A stretch of 64,000 nucleotides of DNA, taken from assembly GCA_910587715.1 (NCBI GenBank), contig CAJUMV010000001.1, forward strand, positions 1 through 64,000, written 5' to 3'. The notes below the pieces were generated by a model. It ran no database searches. It was given only the letters and a program-made list of their open reading frames with translations, and was not told where the DNA came from. Below, piece by piece: positions 9,849 through 16,806 of the stretch (position 1 is its first letter; each line of letters opens with the position of its first letter). This DNA comes from an uncultured Lachnospiraceae bacterium (GTDB lineage: Bacteria > Bacillota > Clostridia > Lachnospirales > Lachnospiraceae). The position numbers and the translations under genes were made by a program.

Positions 9849-9868
9849 GGGCATGAAATAAAATAGGC

Positions 9869-9907
9869 AAACAGCGGTAAATCTGCGTGACAGGCTTACC
9901 GCTGTTT
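9869..9907 (+). terminator. Hairpin terminator after the alpha-galactosidase
   Basis: A perfect 12-bp stem, AAACAGCGGTAA (9869-9880) with TTACCGCTGTTT (9896-9907), lies 20 nt after the stop codon. The T tail is weak and interrupted. Confidence 0.7.
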
Positions 9908-9989
9908 ATGTTTAAACCATTTTTGTGACAATATTAAAATTATAGCATACTCTATTATAAAAAAATATCCCTGTCACGCTATTTTTCCC

Positions 9990-10018
9990 TTGCCAAATGC
10001 CGCGGGATATGGTATTAT
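9990..10018 (+). promoter_or_regulatory. Promoter of the tRNA operon
   Basis: TTGCCA (9990-9995), 17-nt spacer, TATTAT (10013-10018), ending 34 nt before the first tRNA. Confidence 0.65.
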
Positions 10019-10052
10019 AGCATTCGTTAAGGCTACATGAAGCCTTTCGTCA

Positions 10053-10124
10053 GGCTCCATGGTCAAGCGGTTAAGACATCGCCCTTTCACGGCGGTAACA
10101 CGGGTTCGATTCCCGTTGGAGTCA
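10053..10124 (+). tRNA. tRNA-Glu (TTC)
   Basis: A 72-nt cloverleaf. The acceptor arms GGCTCCA and TGGAGTC pair with one G-U, the anticodon loop is CTTTCAC with anticodon TTC at 10086-10088, and the T loop contains GGTTCGATTC. CCA is not encoded. A small CGGTC/GACCG hairpin (10126-10139) separates it from the next tRNA and could guide processing. Confidence 0.95.
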
Positions 10125-10154
10125 TCGGTCAAAAGACCGGTAATAATTGGATAT

Positions 10155-10226
10155 GGCGCAGTAGCCAAGTGGTAAGGCATGGGTCTGCAACACCCTGATT
10201 CACCGGTTCAAATCCGGTCTGCGCCT
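10155..10226 (+). tRNA. tRNA-Cys (GCA)
   Basis: A 72-nt cloverleaf. The acceptor GGCGCAG pairs with CTGCGCC, the discriminator base is T as usual for Cys, and the anticodon loop CTGCAAC carries GCA. The anticodon stem has one U-U pair at its outer end. It lies in the same transcript as tRNA-Glu. Confidence 0.94.
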
Positions 10227-10240
10227 CTCTATGTGAAGTG

Positions 10241-10280
10241 GCTCAACTCCTTGTAAAATACTGGGGTTGAGCTGTTTTTA
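10241..10280 (+). terminator. Rho-independent terminator of the tRNA operon
   Basis: GCTCAACTCC (10241-10250) pairs with GGGGTTGAGC (10263-10272) over 10 bp with one wobble, followed by TGTTTTTA. Confidence 0.85.
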
Positions 10281-10289
10281 AATTTAACT

Positions 10290-10303
10290 TGTATAAGAGA
10301 CAG
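10290..10303. other. Nextera/Tn5 mosaic-end remnant (probable assembly junction)
   Basis: TGTATAAGAGACAG is identical to the last 14 bases of the 19-base transposase mosaic end used in tagmentation libraries (AGATGTGTATAAGAGACAG). Read from the TTG at 10289 it encodes MYKRQ, a familiar signature of adapter read-through in assembled genomes. It lies exactly where a normal-composition tRNA region gives way to an AT-rich gene, so the two sides may not be neighbours in the real chromosome. Confidence 0.8.
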
Positions 10304-10312
10304 GGGGAAACT

Positions 10313-11236
10313 ATGGATATAAATGACAGTAAAGCCTGCTTAAAAGCAGATATTGAAGCTGTTATAACAAGTTATAATCAAGGTTCTATGGTTTTAGAAG
10401 CAGTTCAGTCAGTATGTAATCAAACAGTTTTACCCAAAGGAATTATAATTATAGACGATGGCTCAACAGATCGATATTCTCTTGATATATTAGACCGTAT
10501 TAAGAATGATTTCGGCTTATCGGTTCCAATTACCATACATTTTCAAGAAAATAAAGGAGTATCCGCAGCCAGAAATATTGGAATCAGTAAAACACAATCA
10601 TCAATGGTTCTGGTTCTTGATGGAGACGATAAACTTGAAGCCGGGTATATTGAAAATGTAAGCAAGTTACTTTGTGATAATCCCAAAATGGTTATAGCTT
10701 CATCATGGATGCGTACTTTTGGAGTTTTAGATGCAATTGTCCGCCCTGCTGGTGGAAACATAGTATCTTTTTTATCACATAATTGTTGTCCGGCAACACA
10801 TATCCTCCGCAAAAAATTTTATAAACAATGTGAGGGTTATGATGAATCTATGCGTTCAGGTTTTGAGGATTGGGATTTCTTTTTAAGTATGCTGGAAACC
10901 ATACCGGAAGCGTACATTGGTATTGTTGAAAAACCATTGATTAACTATCGGACATCGCCCTCTTCGGCTAATATAAAAAGTATGGATAAGCGGTCTGAAC
11001 TTATGCGCTATATCATAGAAAAACATAATAGCAGTTATGTCGATCATATTACAAGTGTATTGCTGGATATGGAAGCTATTTCTACTTCAAGATTATTTGG
11101 GTGGGAGAATGAAATAATTCATATGATAAAAAAGGATCAAAAGCTGAGCGAATCAGCAAATGATTTTATAAAAAATCCATCGTATGGTGATGGCGGAATG
11201 GCTTCAGCGGTTAGAATTGCATCAATTATTTTTTAG
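10313..11236 (+). CDS. GT2 family glycosyltransferase (AT-rich, possibly misplaced)
   Basis: A family 2 glycosyltransferase of 307 residues. It shows the N-terminal nucleotide-sugar-binding fold (AVITSYNQ, IIIDDGSTD), the GVSAARNIGI motif and the DXD-like metal site LDGDD, then a less conserved acceptor part. It has no membrane segments. The start is the ATG at 10313 with GGGGG upstream; the longer reading from TTG at 10289 would translate adapter-like bases and is rejected. The gene is clearly AT-rich in its codons, unlike all flanking genes, and sits directly behind the mosaic-end remnant. It probably belongs to a glycan cluster elsewhere, or to another molecule, joined here by assembly. 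A GGAGG lies just after its stop (11237-11241), as if a further gene once followed; the in-frame sequence there fades into the antisense gene at 11298. Confidence 0.85.
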   Translation: MDINDSKACLKADIEAVITSYNQGSMVLEAVQSVCNQTVLPKGIIIIDDGSTDRYSLDILDRIKNDFGLSVPITIHFQENKGVSAARNIGISKTQSSMVLVLDGDDKLEAGYIENVSKLLCDNPKMVIASSWMRTFGVLDAIVRPAGGNIVSFLSHNCCPATHILRKKFYKQCEGYDESMRSGFEDWDFFLSMLETIPEAYIGIVEKPLINYRTSPSSANIKSMDKRSELMRYIIEKHNSSYVDHITSVLLDMEAISTSRLFGWENEIIHMIKKDQKLSESANDFIKNPSYGDGGMASAVRIASIIF

Positions 11237-11297
11237 GAGGCAATAGGATATCATATTGTTTCAATTTTGTAAGGAATATGTCGATGAGAAAAAAATC

Positions 11298-11783
11298 TCA
11301 GATACTGACATGCCGGACCGCCTGCAGTTCCTTTTCCAGAAACTGTCTGATATATGGATTGTTTTCCTCACTCAATGTAGGCTGGAACGCCATGTAGCGG
11401 CATTTCTGATACGATTCGCCGTCCAACGTAAAGGTATAGCCCATGACACATTTTGGGTTGCAGTCATCGGAATTGATGAGCCGTTTGCAGGCGGAAGCCT
11501 TCTTGATTTCCTTCTTTGCCTTTTCGGGCAGGGTGTCAAGAAAACTCTGGTATTGGTGTAAATGTTCGGGATAAATGCGCAGCTTCATCCCCGATTTTCG
11601 TGATACGAATGTCGCCAGAGTTCTTTTGCTGCTGTTTAATACATAAGACACGACATAGCCGCTCTTTTGCAGTTTTATATCGCGCGTGCAGTCGTTTTCT
11701 GTCAGATACTTGTCGATTTGCTTTACAAAGTCACGGAAATTTTCGTCAACCGTTTCCATAAACATATCAAAATTCTCGCTCAT
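11298..11783 (-). CDS. Hypothetical protein, 161 residues
   Basis: I do not recognise the family. The start is chosen at the ATG complementary to 11781-11783, because GGAGGG stands four nt before it; a start 12 codons further upstream has no such site. The protein is soluble, rich in Lys and Glu, begins MSENFDMFME, has a central part with several Cys (ASACKRL, CNPKCVMGY) and no transmembrane segment or signal peptide. The Cys residues at ACKR, DCNPKC and KCRY could form a small metal site, but spacing alone is weak evidence. The 3' end lies at the AT-rich boundary, so truncation or fusion there cannot be excluded. Confidence 0.65.
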   Translation of the reverse strand: MSENFDMFMETVDENFRDFVKQIDKYLTENDCTRDIKLQKSGYVVSYVLNSSKRTLATFVSRKSGMKLRIYPEHLHQYQSFLDTLPEKAKKEIKKASACKRLINSDDCNPKCVMGYTFTLDGESYQKCRYMAFQPTLSEENNPYIRQFLEKELQAVRHVSI

Positions 11784-11926
11784 AAGTCCCTCCGTTATCC
11801 CGTTTTCCCAGCCGCGCATTCTGTCCTATTTTGTGCTGTTTGGGGTTCTGGATTCATTATAGGGCTTATTCTTAAAGTTCTCCTCTCTATCCCTGCACGA
11901 AAAAGAGAGGCAGCTGTTGCAGGGGC

Positions 11927-11955
11927 TTGACAAGTCGGTCTACTTGGTGTAGACT
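11927..11955 (+). promoter_or_regulatory. Promoter of the BlaI-M56 operon
   Basis: TTGACA (11927-11932), 17-nt spacer, TAGACT (11950-11955). The first operator dyad overlaps the spacer and the -10 box, so a bound repressor would block polymerase. Confidence 0.7.
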
Positions 11956-11981
11956 TAAAACGTGGTTTACAGCGAGTAGAC
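11938..11981. promoter_or_regulatory. Two BlaI/MecI-type operators
   Basis: Operator 1 is GTCTAC-TTGGT-GTAGAC (11938-11954), a perfect 6-5-6 dyad. Operator 2 is GTTTAC-AGCGA-GTAGAC (11965-11981), the same 6-5-6 layout with one mismatch. Their start points are 27 bp apart. The TAC/GTA cores match the style of BlaI/MecI sites, and the repressor gene starts 70 bp downstream, implying autoregulation. Confidence 0.72.
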
Positions 11982-12050
11982 TACAAAACTGAGGAAGAGT
12001 ATGCAGAACAATATGTGCGGAAAACCATGTGAACGCGGAAAGGAGAGACA

Positions 12051-12413
12051 ATGTCAGAGTACAAATTGGGAGAGGTGGAGATGCGTTTCGCAAATCTGAT
12101 TTGGGAAAACGAACCGATTCCATCGGGAGAATTGGTGAAACTATGTGAAAAAGAATTAAACTGGAAGAAATCTACGACTTACACGATTTTACGCAGGGTT
12201 TGCGACAGGGAACTTTTTCAGAATGAGAACGGAACGGTGGCTTCCCTTGTCAGCAGGGAGGAATTTGAAGCCGTGCAGAGCAGGCAGTTTGTGGATGAAT
12301 CGTTTGGCGGATCCCTGCCGAAATTCCTGACAGCCTTTACTTCGAGAAATAAATTATCGGAAGAAGAAATCAGGGAGATGGAGGAGATTATTGAAAAAAA
12401 CCGCGCACGTTAG
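12051..12413 (+). CDS. BlaI/MecI/CopY-family repressor
   Basis: A 120-residue winged-helix repressor. The N-terminal half carries the DNA-binding domain (ANLIWENEPIPSGELVKLCEKE, then the recognition region KKSTTYTILRRVCDREL) and the C-terminal half is the dimerisation arm that is usually cut on induction. Family members bind TACA/TGTA dyads as dimers and shut their own operon. AAAGGAGAGACA precedes the ATG. The M56 gene starts 15 nt after the stop, the normal repressor-protease order. No beta-lactamase or PBP gene is nearby, so the regulon is probably cell-envelope stress rather than classical beta-lactam resistance; that is inference. Confidence 0.92.
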   Translation: MSEYKLGEVEMRFANLIWENEPIPSGELVKLCEKELNWKKSTTYTILRRVCDRELFQNENGTVASLVSREEFEAVQSRQFVDESFGGSLPKFLTAFTSRNKLSEEEIREMEEIIEKNRAR

Positions 12414-12428
12414 AAGGAACTATGGAGA

Positions 12429-14234
12429 ATGGAAGTGAGGATGAAAATTATGCAGGAATGGACGGAATGGGTGTTAGAGAGCGTGAGAATCTTTTTTCAG
12501 ATGGGGCAGAATCGGGCATTTCATATGCCTTACATAGGCGGCGGTGGGGAAATGATTTTAAAGGTATTGTATCGCAGCATGATAGCGGGTGTAGTTGTAC
12601 TGGCGCTTTTGTTACTGCGGATGCTGCTTTGCCGTGCGCCGAAGATATATAGTTATCTTCTGTGGGGGCTTGTGCTGTACTGGCTTTTGTGTCCGTTTAC
12701 TTTTGTATCCCCGCTCTCTTTTCTGGGCGTTTTCGGGGAAACGGACGGGACGCGGGCGCAAACCATAGAGCATGAAATCTCTTCTGCTATACAGAGTGGC
12801 GAAATACCGCAGAATGATGCAGGGCAGGCGGAAGGAGTGATACTGCAGACGGCACTGCAGACGAAGTGGGGCGGACAGGAGGTCCGGCTATCGAGAAGGG
12901 AAGTTTTGTGGATTGTGTTCTATATCTGGGCAGCGGGAATCGCGGCAATGTTCCTGTATGCGGCGGTCAGTCTGTTTCTTTTATCCCGCAGGCTGAAAGG
13001 GGCAGTGCGGATGAGGGAAAACATTTATCTGTCAGACTATGTGCCCACGCCTTTTGTGGTCGGGGTGATACGACCGCGGATTTATCTGCCTTCCTCCCTG
13101 CAGGAGCAGGAGATGGATTACATTATCCTGCACGAGCAGACGCATATTAGCAGGGGCGACCACATCATCAGGCTTCTTTCCTTTTTTGCGCTGGCGGTTT
13201 ATTGGTTTCATCCGCTGGTCTGGATGGCATATTATCTGTCAGGGAAAGACATGGAAATGTCCTGTGACGAGACGGTTATGAGAAAGACAGGACGGGATAT
13301 CCGTGCGGATTATTCGACTTCCCTGTTAAATCTGGCGACGGGCAGGTTTTTTCCGGGCGGCACGCCGCTGGCATTTGGGGAGGGCGATACGAAGTCACGC
13401 ATTCAGAATGTGATGCGCTGGCATAAGCCAAACCGTGCGGTCAGGGGGATTGCGCTGGCGGCGGTTGTGGCGGCAGCAGTGGTTTTCGGTACCGACCCGT
13501 GGCGGGCGAATGCGAAAGATGGCGGAGAACTGCAGGCAGTGGACGTGGAAAATGAGGAGCTGTGGCGTGCCGCGGATGCGTGGGCGAAAGCGTTCTGTAA
13601 CAGGGACGGGAATACGATTGTGGCGCTCAGTACAAAACAGACGCAGGACAAACTGAGAGACGAGGAGCTTTTGGGCGGAGAAGAGGACAATTATGGTTTC
13701 GGCTGGTCAAGCCCGTGGCCCTGGGACAGCGAGGAGGATTATCGCATCGTGGAATGCGCGGAGGATCGGACAATTATTTTGTACTATGCGTGGACGTCGG
13801 ACCCTCATGTGACGGTATGGCGGGAGGTTTTGACGTGGCAGCGGGAGGACGGTGAATATCGGGTAAAAGAAAACGATGTCAATTGGATGTACGACAGCAT
13901 TTCCGACAGCAGCGTCTTTGCGGAAGCTTACGGCGCAGGCATTAACGGCACGCCCATTGACTATCTGACCAACGGCGCGGGGGAAGCATTGAATGAAAAC
14001 GCGTTGAAAAACAGGGAGAATTATCGGGAGTATGCGGATTTGTTTGCGCCGGAGACGGCGGCACGGCGTCTTTTGAATTTATCTGCCAATGGGGAAGCGG
14101 AGGTCACGGCGGGCAGCAGGCAGGCGGACGGCAGTGTGGAAGTGACGGTTTCTTTCCCGGGAGACGGCGGGAGCGCGAAGGTGAAAATGATACAGCCTTA
14201 CGGGGAAGATGGGATTTGGGTTGTGCAGGAGTAA
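12429..14234 (+). CDS. M56-family (BlaR1-like) membrane metallopeptidase with a non-PBP C-terminal domain
   Basis: A membrane zinc protease of the BlaR1/MecR1 family that would cleave or inactivate the BlaI-type repressor. Membrane segments lie at about residues 50-68, 73-96, 158-184, 245-262 and 336-354. The zinc motif is HEQTH (His235, Glu236, His239), with the further ligand region MEMSCDE downstream. Unlike BlaR1, the outer C-terminal part (about 370-601) shows no penicillin-binding SxxK/SxN/KTG set. It looks like a small folded sensor (WRAADAWAKAFCNRDGNTI resembles NTF2-like starts, tentative) followed by a second short domain. A start at 12450 with GAGG nine nt upstream is an equal alternative to 12429. 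The signal sensed is unknown. Confidence 0.85.
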   Translation: MEVRMKIMQEWTEWVLESVRIFFQMGQNRAFHMPYIGGGGEMILKVLYRSMIAGVVVLALLLLRMLLCRAPKIYSYLLWGLVLYWLLCPFTFVSPLSFLGVFGETDGTRAQTIEHEISSAIQSGEIPQNDAGQAEGVILQTALQTKWGGQEVRLSRREVLWIVFYIWAAGIAAMFLYAAVSLFLLSRRLKGAVRMRENIYLSDYVPTPFVVGVIRPRIYLPSSLQEQEMDYIILHEQTHISRGDHIIRLLSFFALAVYWFHPLVWMAYYLSGKDMEMSCDETVMRKTGRDIRADYSTSLLNLATGRFFPGGTPLAFGEGDTKSRIQNVMRWHKPNRAVRGIALAAVVAAAVVFGTDPWRANAKDGGELQAVDVENEELWRAADAWAKAFCNRDGNTIVALSTKQTQDKLRDEELLGGEEDNYGFGWSSPWPWDSEEDYRIVECAEDRTIILYYAWTSDPHVTVWREVLTWQREDGEYRVKENDVNWMYDSISDSSVFAEAYGAGINGTPIDYLTNGAGEALNENALKNRENYREYADLFAPETAARRLLNLSANGEAEVTAGSRQADGSVEVTVSFPGDGGSAKVKMIQPYGEDGIWVVQE

Positions 14235-14348
14235 AAAGTTTTGATAAAGTATTGAAATTAATGTGAAAACATGATAGCCTACAATGATACAAAACGAGTA
14301 AGGATATGCCAAAAGAGCGCATATTAAGTAAAAAAGGGGGGTGGGCAT

Positions 14349-15005
14349 ATGATTTATGCAAATGAGCGCAAGTTGTGCCTGAGTGGCTGGTTGTTTCAGA
14401 ATAGCAGAAAAGAATATGATACGCCTCTGAAACTGCAAAAATTTTTGCTGCTGTATGAATCCTTTTCAAAGGTCTTTGGAGAGAAACCGGATTTCGGATA
14501 TTTAAGGGGATATAAGAGAGGACCGGTTTTCAGTAATGTATGGGGAGATTATACGAAAGAGAGGGCAGCATTTAATAAGGCAGCGGAGGAAAGTTATTTT
14601 TCCGGAAGAGTAGCGATTAATGAAGACAGGGCGAAAAAGAGTGCATTTATCGTAAGCGTTCTGTCAGAAAATGAATTGTCGGAATTGACACATGCAATGA
14701 ACCTGTGGAAGTCAAAAGAAGAAAGAATCATGAGTGGTGAGTATCAGGTGGATTTGGATGAGCGTGACTTTAATGCATCTGATACAGAGATGATACTGGC
14801 ATTGGACAGAATGTATCCGATTGAACTGGTTACAAATGCGGAGGTAATTAGTATAGACAATCATTATTTTGTATTCAAAAAAAGTGATGCGCAAAAGCTT
14901 ACCGAACAGCATTTCGATACATTGTCCGGGCTGGCGGAGAGTGAACAGCTTTTTAATCCGGTTTATGTGGATATAGACGAAGGAGGGAGACTGATTATTG
15001 ATTAA
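14349..15005 (+). CDS. Panacea-domain protein, probable antitoxin
   Basis: A 218-residue protein whose N-terminal part matches the Panacea (SocA-like, DUF4065) pattern: YDTPLKLQKFLLLYE, then RGYKRGPVFSNVWGDY, helices, and a charged C-terminal region that could carry toxin contacts. Panacea domains are known as antitoxin parts paired with many unrelated toxins. The gene is monocistronic apart from the next gene, which overlaps its stop by 8 nt, the usual sign of translational coupling in toxin-antitoxin pairs. GGGGGG lies upstream of the ATG. The pair is flanked by an unrelated peptidase gene and a bidirectional terminator, so it is a self-contained insert. Confidence 0.75.
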   Translation: MIYANERKLCLSGWLFQNSRKEYDTPLKLQKFLLLYESFSKVFGEKPDFGYLRGYKRGPVFSNVWGDYTKERAAFNKAAEESYFSGRVAINEDRAKKSAFIVSVLSENELSELTHAMNLWKSKEERIMSGEYQVDLDERDFNASDTEMILALDRMYPIELVTNAEVISIDNHYFVFKKSDAQKLTEQHFDTLSGLAESEQLFNPVYVDIDEGGRLIID

Positions 15006-15417
15006 CGCAAAAGATGTGATTCGTATGAAAGTGCCCTATCCAAGCATCAGTGATAATCTGGCAGTAAGCGCCCATATGTATATCTGCAAAGGGACAGATG
15101 GAACGAATTACGAATTTGTAAAATGCCAGACATTGAAGCCGTATATGCTGACTCGGAAAATATGCAATCATTATGTAGACGAGAAGGCTGATATAACAAG
15201 AAATCCATTTCAGAGAACTACAAGAATTGACTGCGATAAGACATTTTCGACAAGTGGAGTGCGGTATGATGAACGACTCAAGACTGCGGTAAGACCAGAT
15301 GTGTGCCAGGAGCTTTATGATGATGTGATAAAAGAGTTGTATGCAGACGGTTATGATAAAATTACAGTGAATGAGACAGAATTGTTGTCAATCAATCATC
15401 TGGTAATGGCAGGTTAG
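14998..15417 (+). CDS. Putative toxin partner (PemK/MazF-like, tentative)
   Basis: A 139-residue soluble protein, TTG start with AGGAGGG about ten nt upstream; an ATG at codon 10 is possible but lacks a site. The beginning (KVPYPSISDNLAVSAHMYIC) followed by a basic beta-rich stretch and FQRTTRIDCDKTF resembles the SH3-like fold of PemK/MazF-like RNases, in which proteins often start with a short strand and a Pro-rich turn. I hold that family call as tentative. What is firm is the gene order (downstream of a Panacea protein, overlapping reading frames, shared terminator), which fits an antitoxin-toxin pair. No membrane segment is present, so a membrane-acting toxin is unlikely. Confidence 0.6.
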   Translation: MINAKDVIRMKVPYPSISDNLAVSAHMYICKGTDGTNYEFVKCQTLKPYMLTRKICNHYVDEKADITRNPFQRTTRIDCDKTFSTSGVRYDERLKTAVRPDVCQELYDDVIKELYADGYDKITVNETELLSINHLVMAG

Positions 15418-15420
15418 CAA

Positions 15421-15457
15421 AGAAAGGGAGCGCCGGCGTTTATGGCGCTCCCTTTCT
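15421..15457. terminator. Bidirectional terminator
   Basis: A perfect 14-bp stem, AGAAAGGGAGCGCC (15421-15434) with GGCGCTCCCTTTCT (15444-15457), between convergent genes. A/T-rich flanks on each side suit termination in both directions. Confidence 0.85.
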
Positions 15458-15470
15458 GGTCTTACCATAT

Positions 15471-16628
15471 TTACTTGATTTCCTGATCGTCCACGAGGAA
15501 GGAATCGCCGTCCTCCACGATACACACCATGGTCTTGCCGGTGTTTAATTCGATCTCATTTCCGGCGTCGTCATAGTATCTTGTCGCGCCGTAATCGGAG
15601 GTCTTTTCCCATGTGACATGGATACCTTTGCCGTTTGTGAAAAACCAGCCGTCCCTTGTGGTGTCGTGGCACTGGAAGGCAAGATAGCCTTTCGCGTCGC
15701 GCACTTCGTGGTAGGTGTTCTGCACGAGAATATTTTTGAAGGTAAGCTGCTTTCCCGTCGCCAGATCTGTGTGCGGACCGTCCGAGGAGCCGGAAAGATG
15801 CTGGAACCTCTCATAAAGCCCGGTTTCGCCGTTGTAGACAAAGTAGCAGTTGGTCACGGGATACGTGGGGGACATGTCCACCCGGTTTGCCGTGATGGCG
15901 TCGCTGTACTGCGACAGGTCGTTGGGCTTGTCATCGGGTGCGAAACGGTAATGATGTTCATCCGCGTAGCCGTCGCGCATCTGGGTGGAGTAGCCAAGCT
16001 TATCCACATCGGCGAGAACGCCAGCCGCGTCTATGAAAGCGTTGTCGGTCGCGTTTTTCGCATTTTTATCCCGGAAAAAGTTGCTGCTTGTTTTGCCGTC
16101 GATATCGTCCGTGCGCTTGATGACTTCGTCTATGTAGAAGGGACCGCCGAAATGGACGTAGAGAGCGTCCCACTCAAAAGCCCAGTACACGTAATAGTCG
16201 CGGCAGCTTCTGATGTTGCCGAGTTTGTCGGCGTTTTTCCAGTCCTGAATAATCCACATCAGCCGGGTAATGCTTCCCTCCACATTACATTCGTACACGA
16301 CGTCCGCATTGGAGATGCCGTAGTGGGAGGCAGTTTTTGTGTTGGGTGTCATAATGGCAAGGGGTCTTGTGTTGTTGACATCCTCATCCACCCACTCGTT
16401 TGTGATGCGGCTGCGTACCATGCCCTCTTCGGGCGGCGCATCTTCATCGGTTTGCGTTTCTTCGGGTTCTTCTGTTTCTTCCGGTTTTTCGTCCTCCGGA
16501 ATATCGTCGATGATCTGTTCCACGACAGGCGTTTCAACCTTCGGTTTTTCTTCCTCATCTTTGCCGCAGCCGGTCAAAAGAAGGGCAGAAGACAGGGCGA
16601 CGAGAAATAAAACTTGTAATCTCTTCAT
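15471..16628 (-). CDS. DUF3048 (YerB-like) lipoprotein
   Basis: A surface lipoprotein of 385 residues: signal peptide with lipobox LLTGC (Cys21), an acidic Glu/Pro/Thr-rich linker (about 24-70), then the DUF3048 domain with RPLAIMTPNTKTASHYGIS, DVVYECNVEGSITRLMWI and the later FQCHDTTRDGWFF region. B. subtilis YerB is the named relative; its biochemical role is not settled. A site AAGGAGG lies 13 nt before the ATG, a long spacing. It is transcribed alone, with its own promoter and the shared terminator at 15421. There is no neighbour that suggests a function. Confidence 0.9.
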   Translation of the reverse strand: MKRLQVLFLVALSSALLLTGCGKDEEEKPKVETPVVEQIIDDIPEDEKPEETEEPEETQTDEDAPPEEGMVRSRITNEWVDEDVNNTRPLAIMTPNTKTASHYGISNADVVYECNVEGSITRLMWIIQDWKNADKLGNIRSCRDYYVYWAFEWDALYVHFGGPFYIDEVIKRTDDIDGKTSSNFFRDKNAKNATDNAFIDAAGVLADVDKLGYSTQMRDGYADEHHYRFAPDDKPNDLSQYSDAITANRVDMSPTYPVTNCYFVYNGETGLYERFQHLSGSSDGPHTDLATGKQLTFKNILVQNTYHEVRDAKGYLAFQCHDTTRDGWFFTNGKGIHVTWEKTSDYGATRYYDDAGNEIELNTGKTMVCIVEDGDSFLVDDQEIK

Positions 16629-16677
16629 GCTTTGTGTAAATCCTCCTTAGTAAATAATGCTCATTGCCAATGCGTTC

Positions 16678-16707
16678 ATTTTAACATAACAAGCGGTGCG
16701 GAGTCAC
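16678..16707 (-). promoter_or_regulatory. Promoter for the DUF3048 lipoprotein
   Basis: On the minus strand: GTGACT (complement of 16702-16707), 18-nt spacer, TAAAAT (complement of 16678-16683), about 50 nt upstream of the start codon. Confidence 0.5.
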
Positions 16708-16739
16708 TACAAAAAATCTGAAATCCTAGGAAAAATAAG

Positions 16740-16790
16740 TTGACAAACATACTAATGGTATGTTAATTTATATACATACTAAAGGTATGT
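16740..16790 (+). promoter_or_regulatory. TetR-regulator promoter with two operator dyads
   Basis: A TTGACA at 16740-16745 is followed by AACATAC-TAATG-GTATGTT (16746-16764) and ACATAC-TAAAG-GTATGT (16774-16790). Both share the ACATAC-N5-GTATGT core; the second ends 16 nt before the TetR start codon. The arrangement implies autorepression. The exact -10 box is unclear (TAATTT or nearby). Confidence 0.72.
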
Positions 16791-16806
16791 TTGAGAGGGG
16801 AAAGCG

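Noticed and set aside
9974..10180. 68-codon minus-strand frame
   Set aside because: It runs across the two tRNA genes and has no coding signs.
10053..11300. Integrative element using a tRNA attachment site
   Set aside because: No integrase, no repeat of the tRNA end downstream, and the mosaic-end bases give a simpler account of the composition break.
11256..11561. 101-codon plus-strand frame after the AT-rich GT2
   Set aside because: Most of it is antisense to the gene at 11298-11783, which has a strong ribosome site. The first 15 codons might be the remnant of a cut gene, but this cannot be shown.
12429..14234. Classical beta-lactam sensor BlaR1
   Set aside because: The outer part has no SxxK, SxN or KTG set, and no beta-lactamase or PBP gene is near.
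15618..16610. 330-codon open frame on the plus strand
   Set aside because: Antisense to the DUF3048 lipoprotein, which has a signal peptide, family motifs and a promoter.
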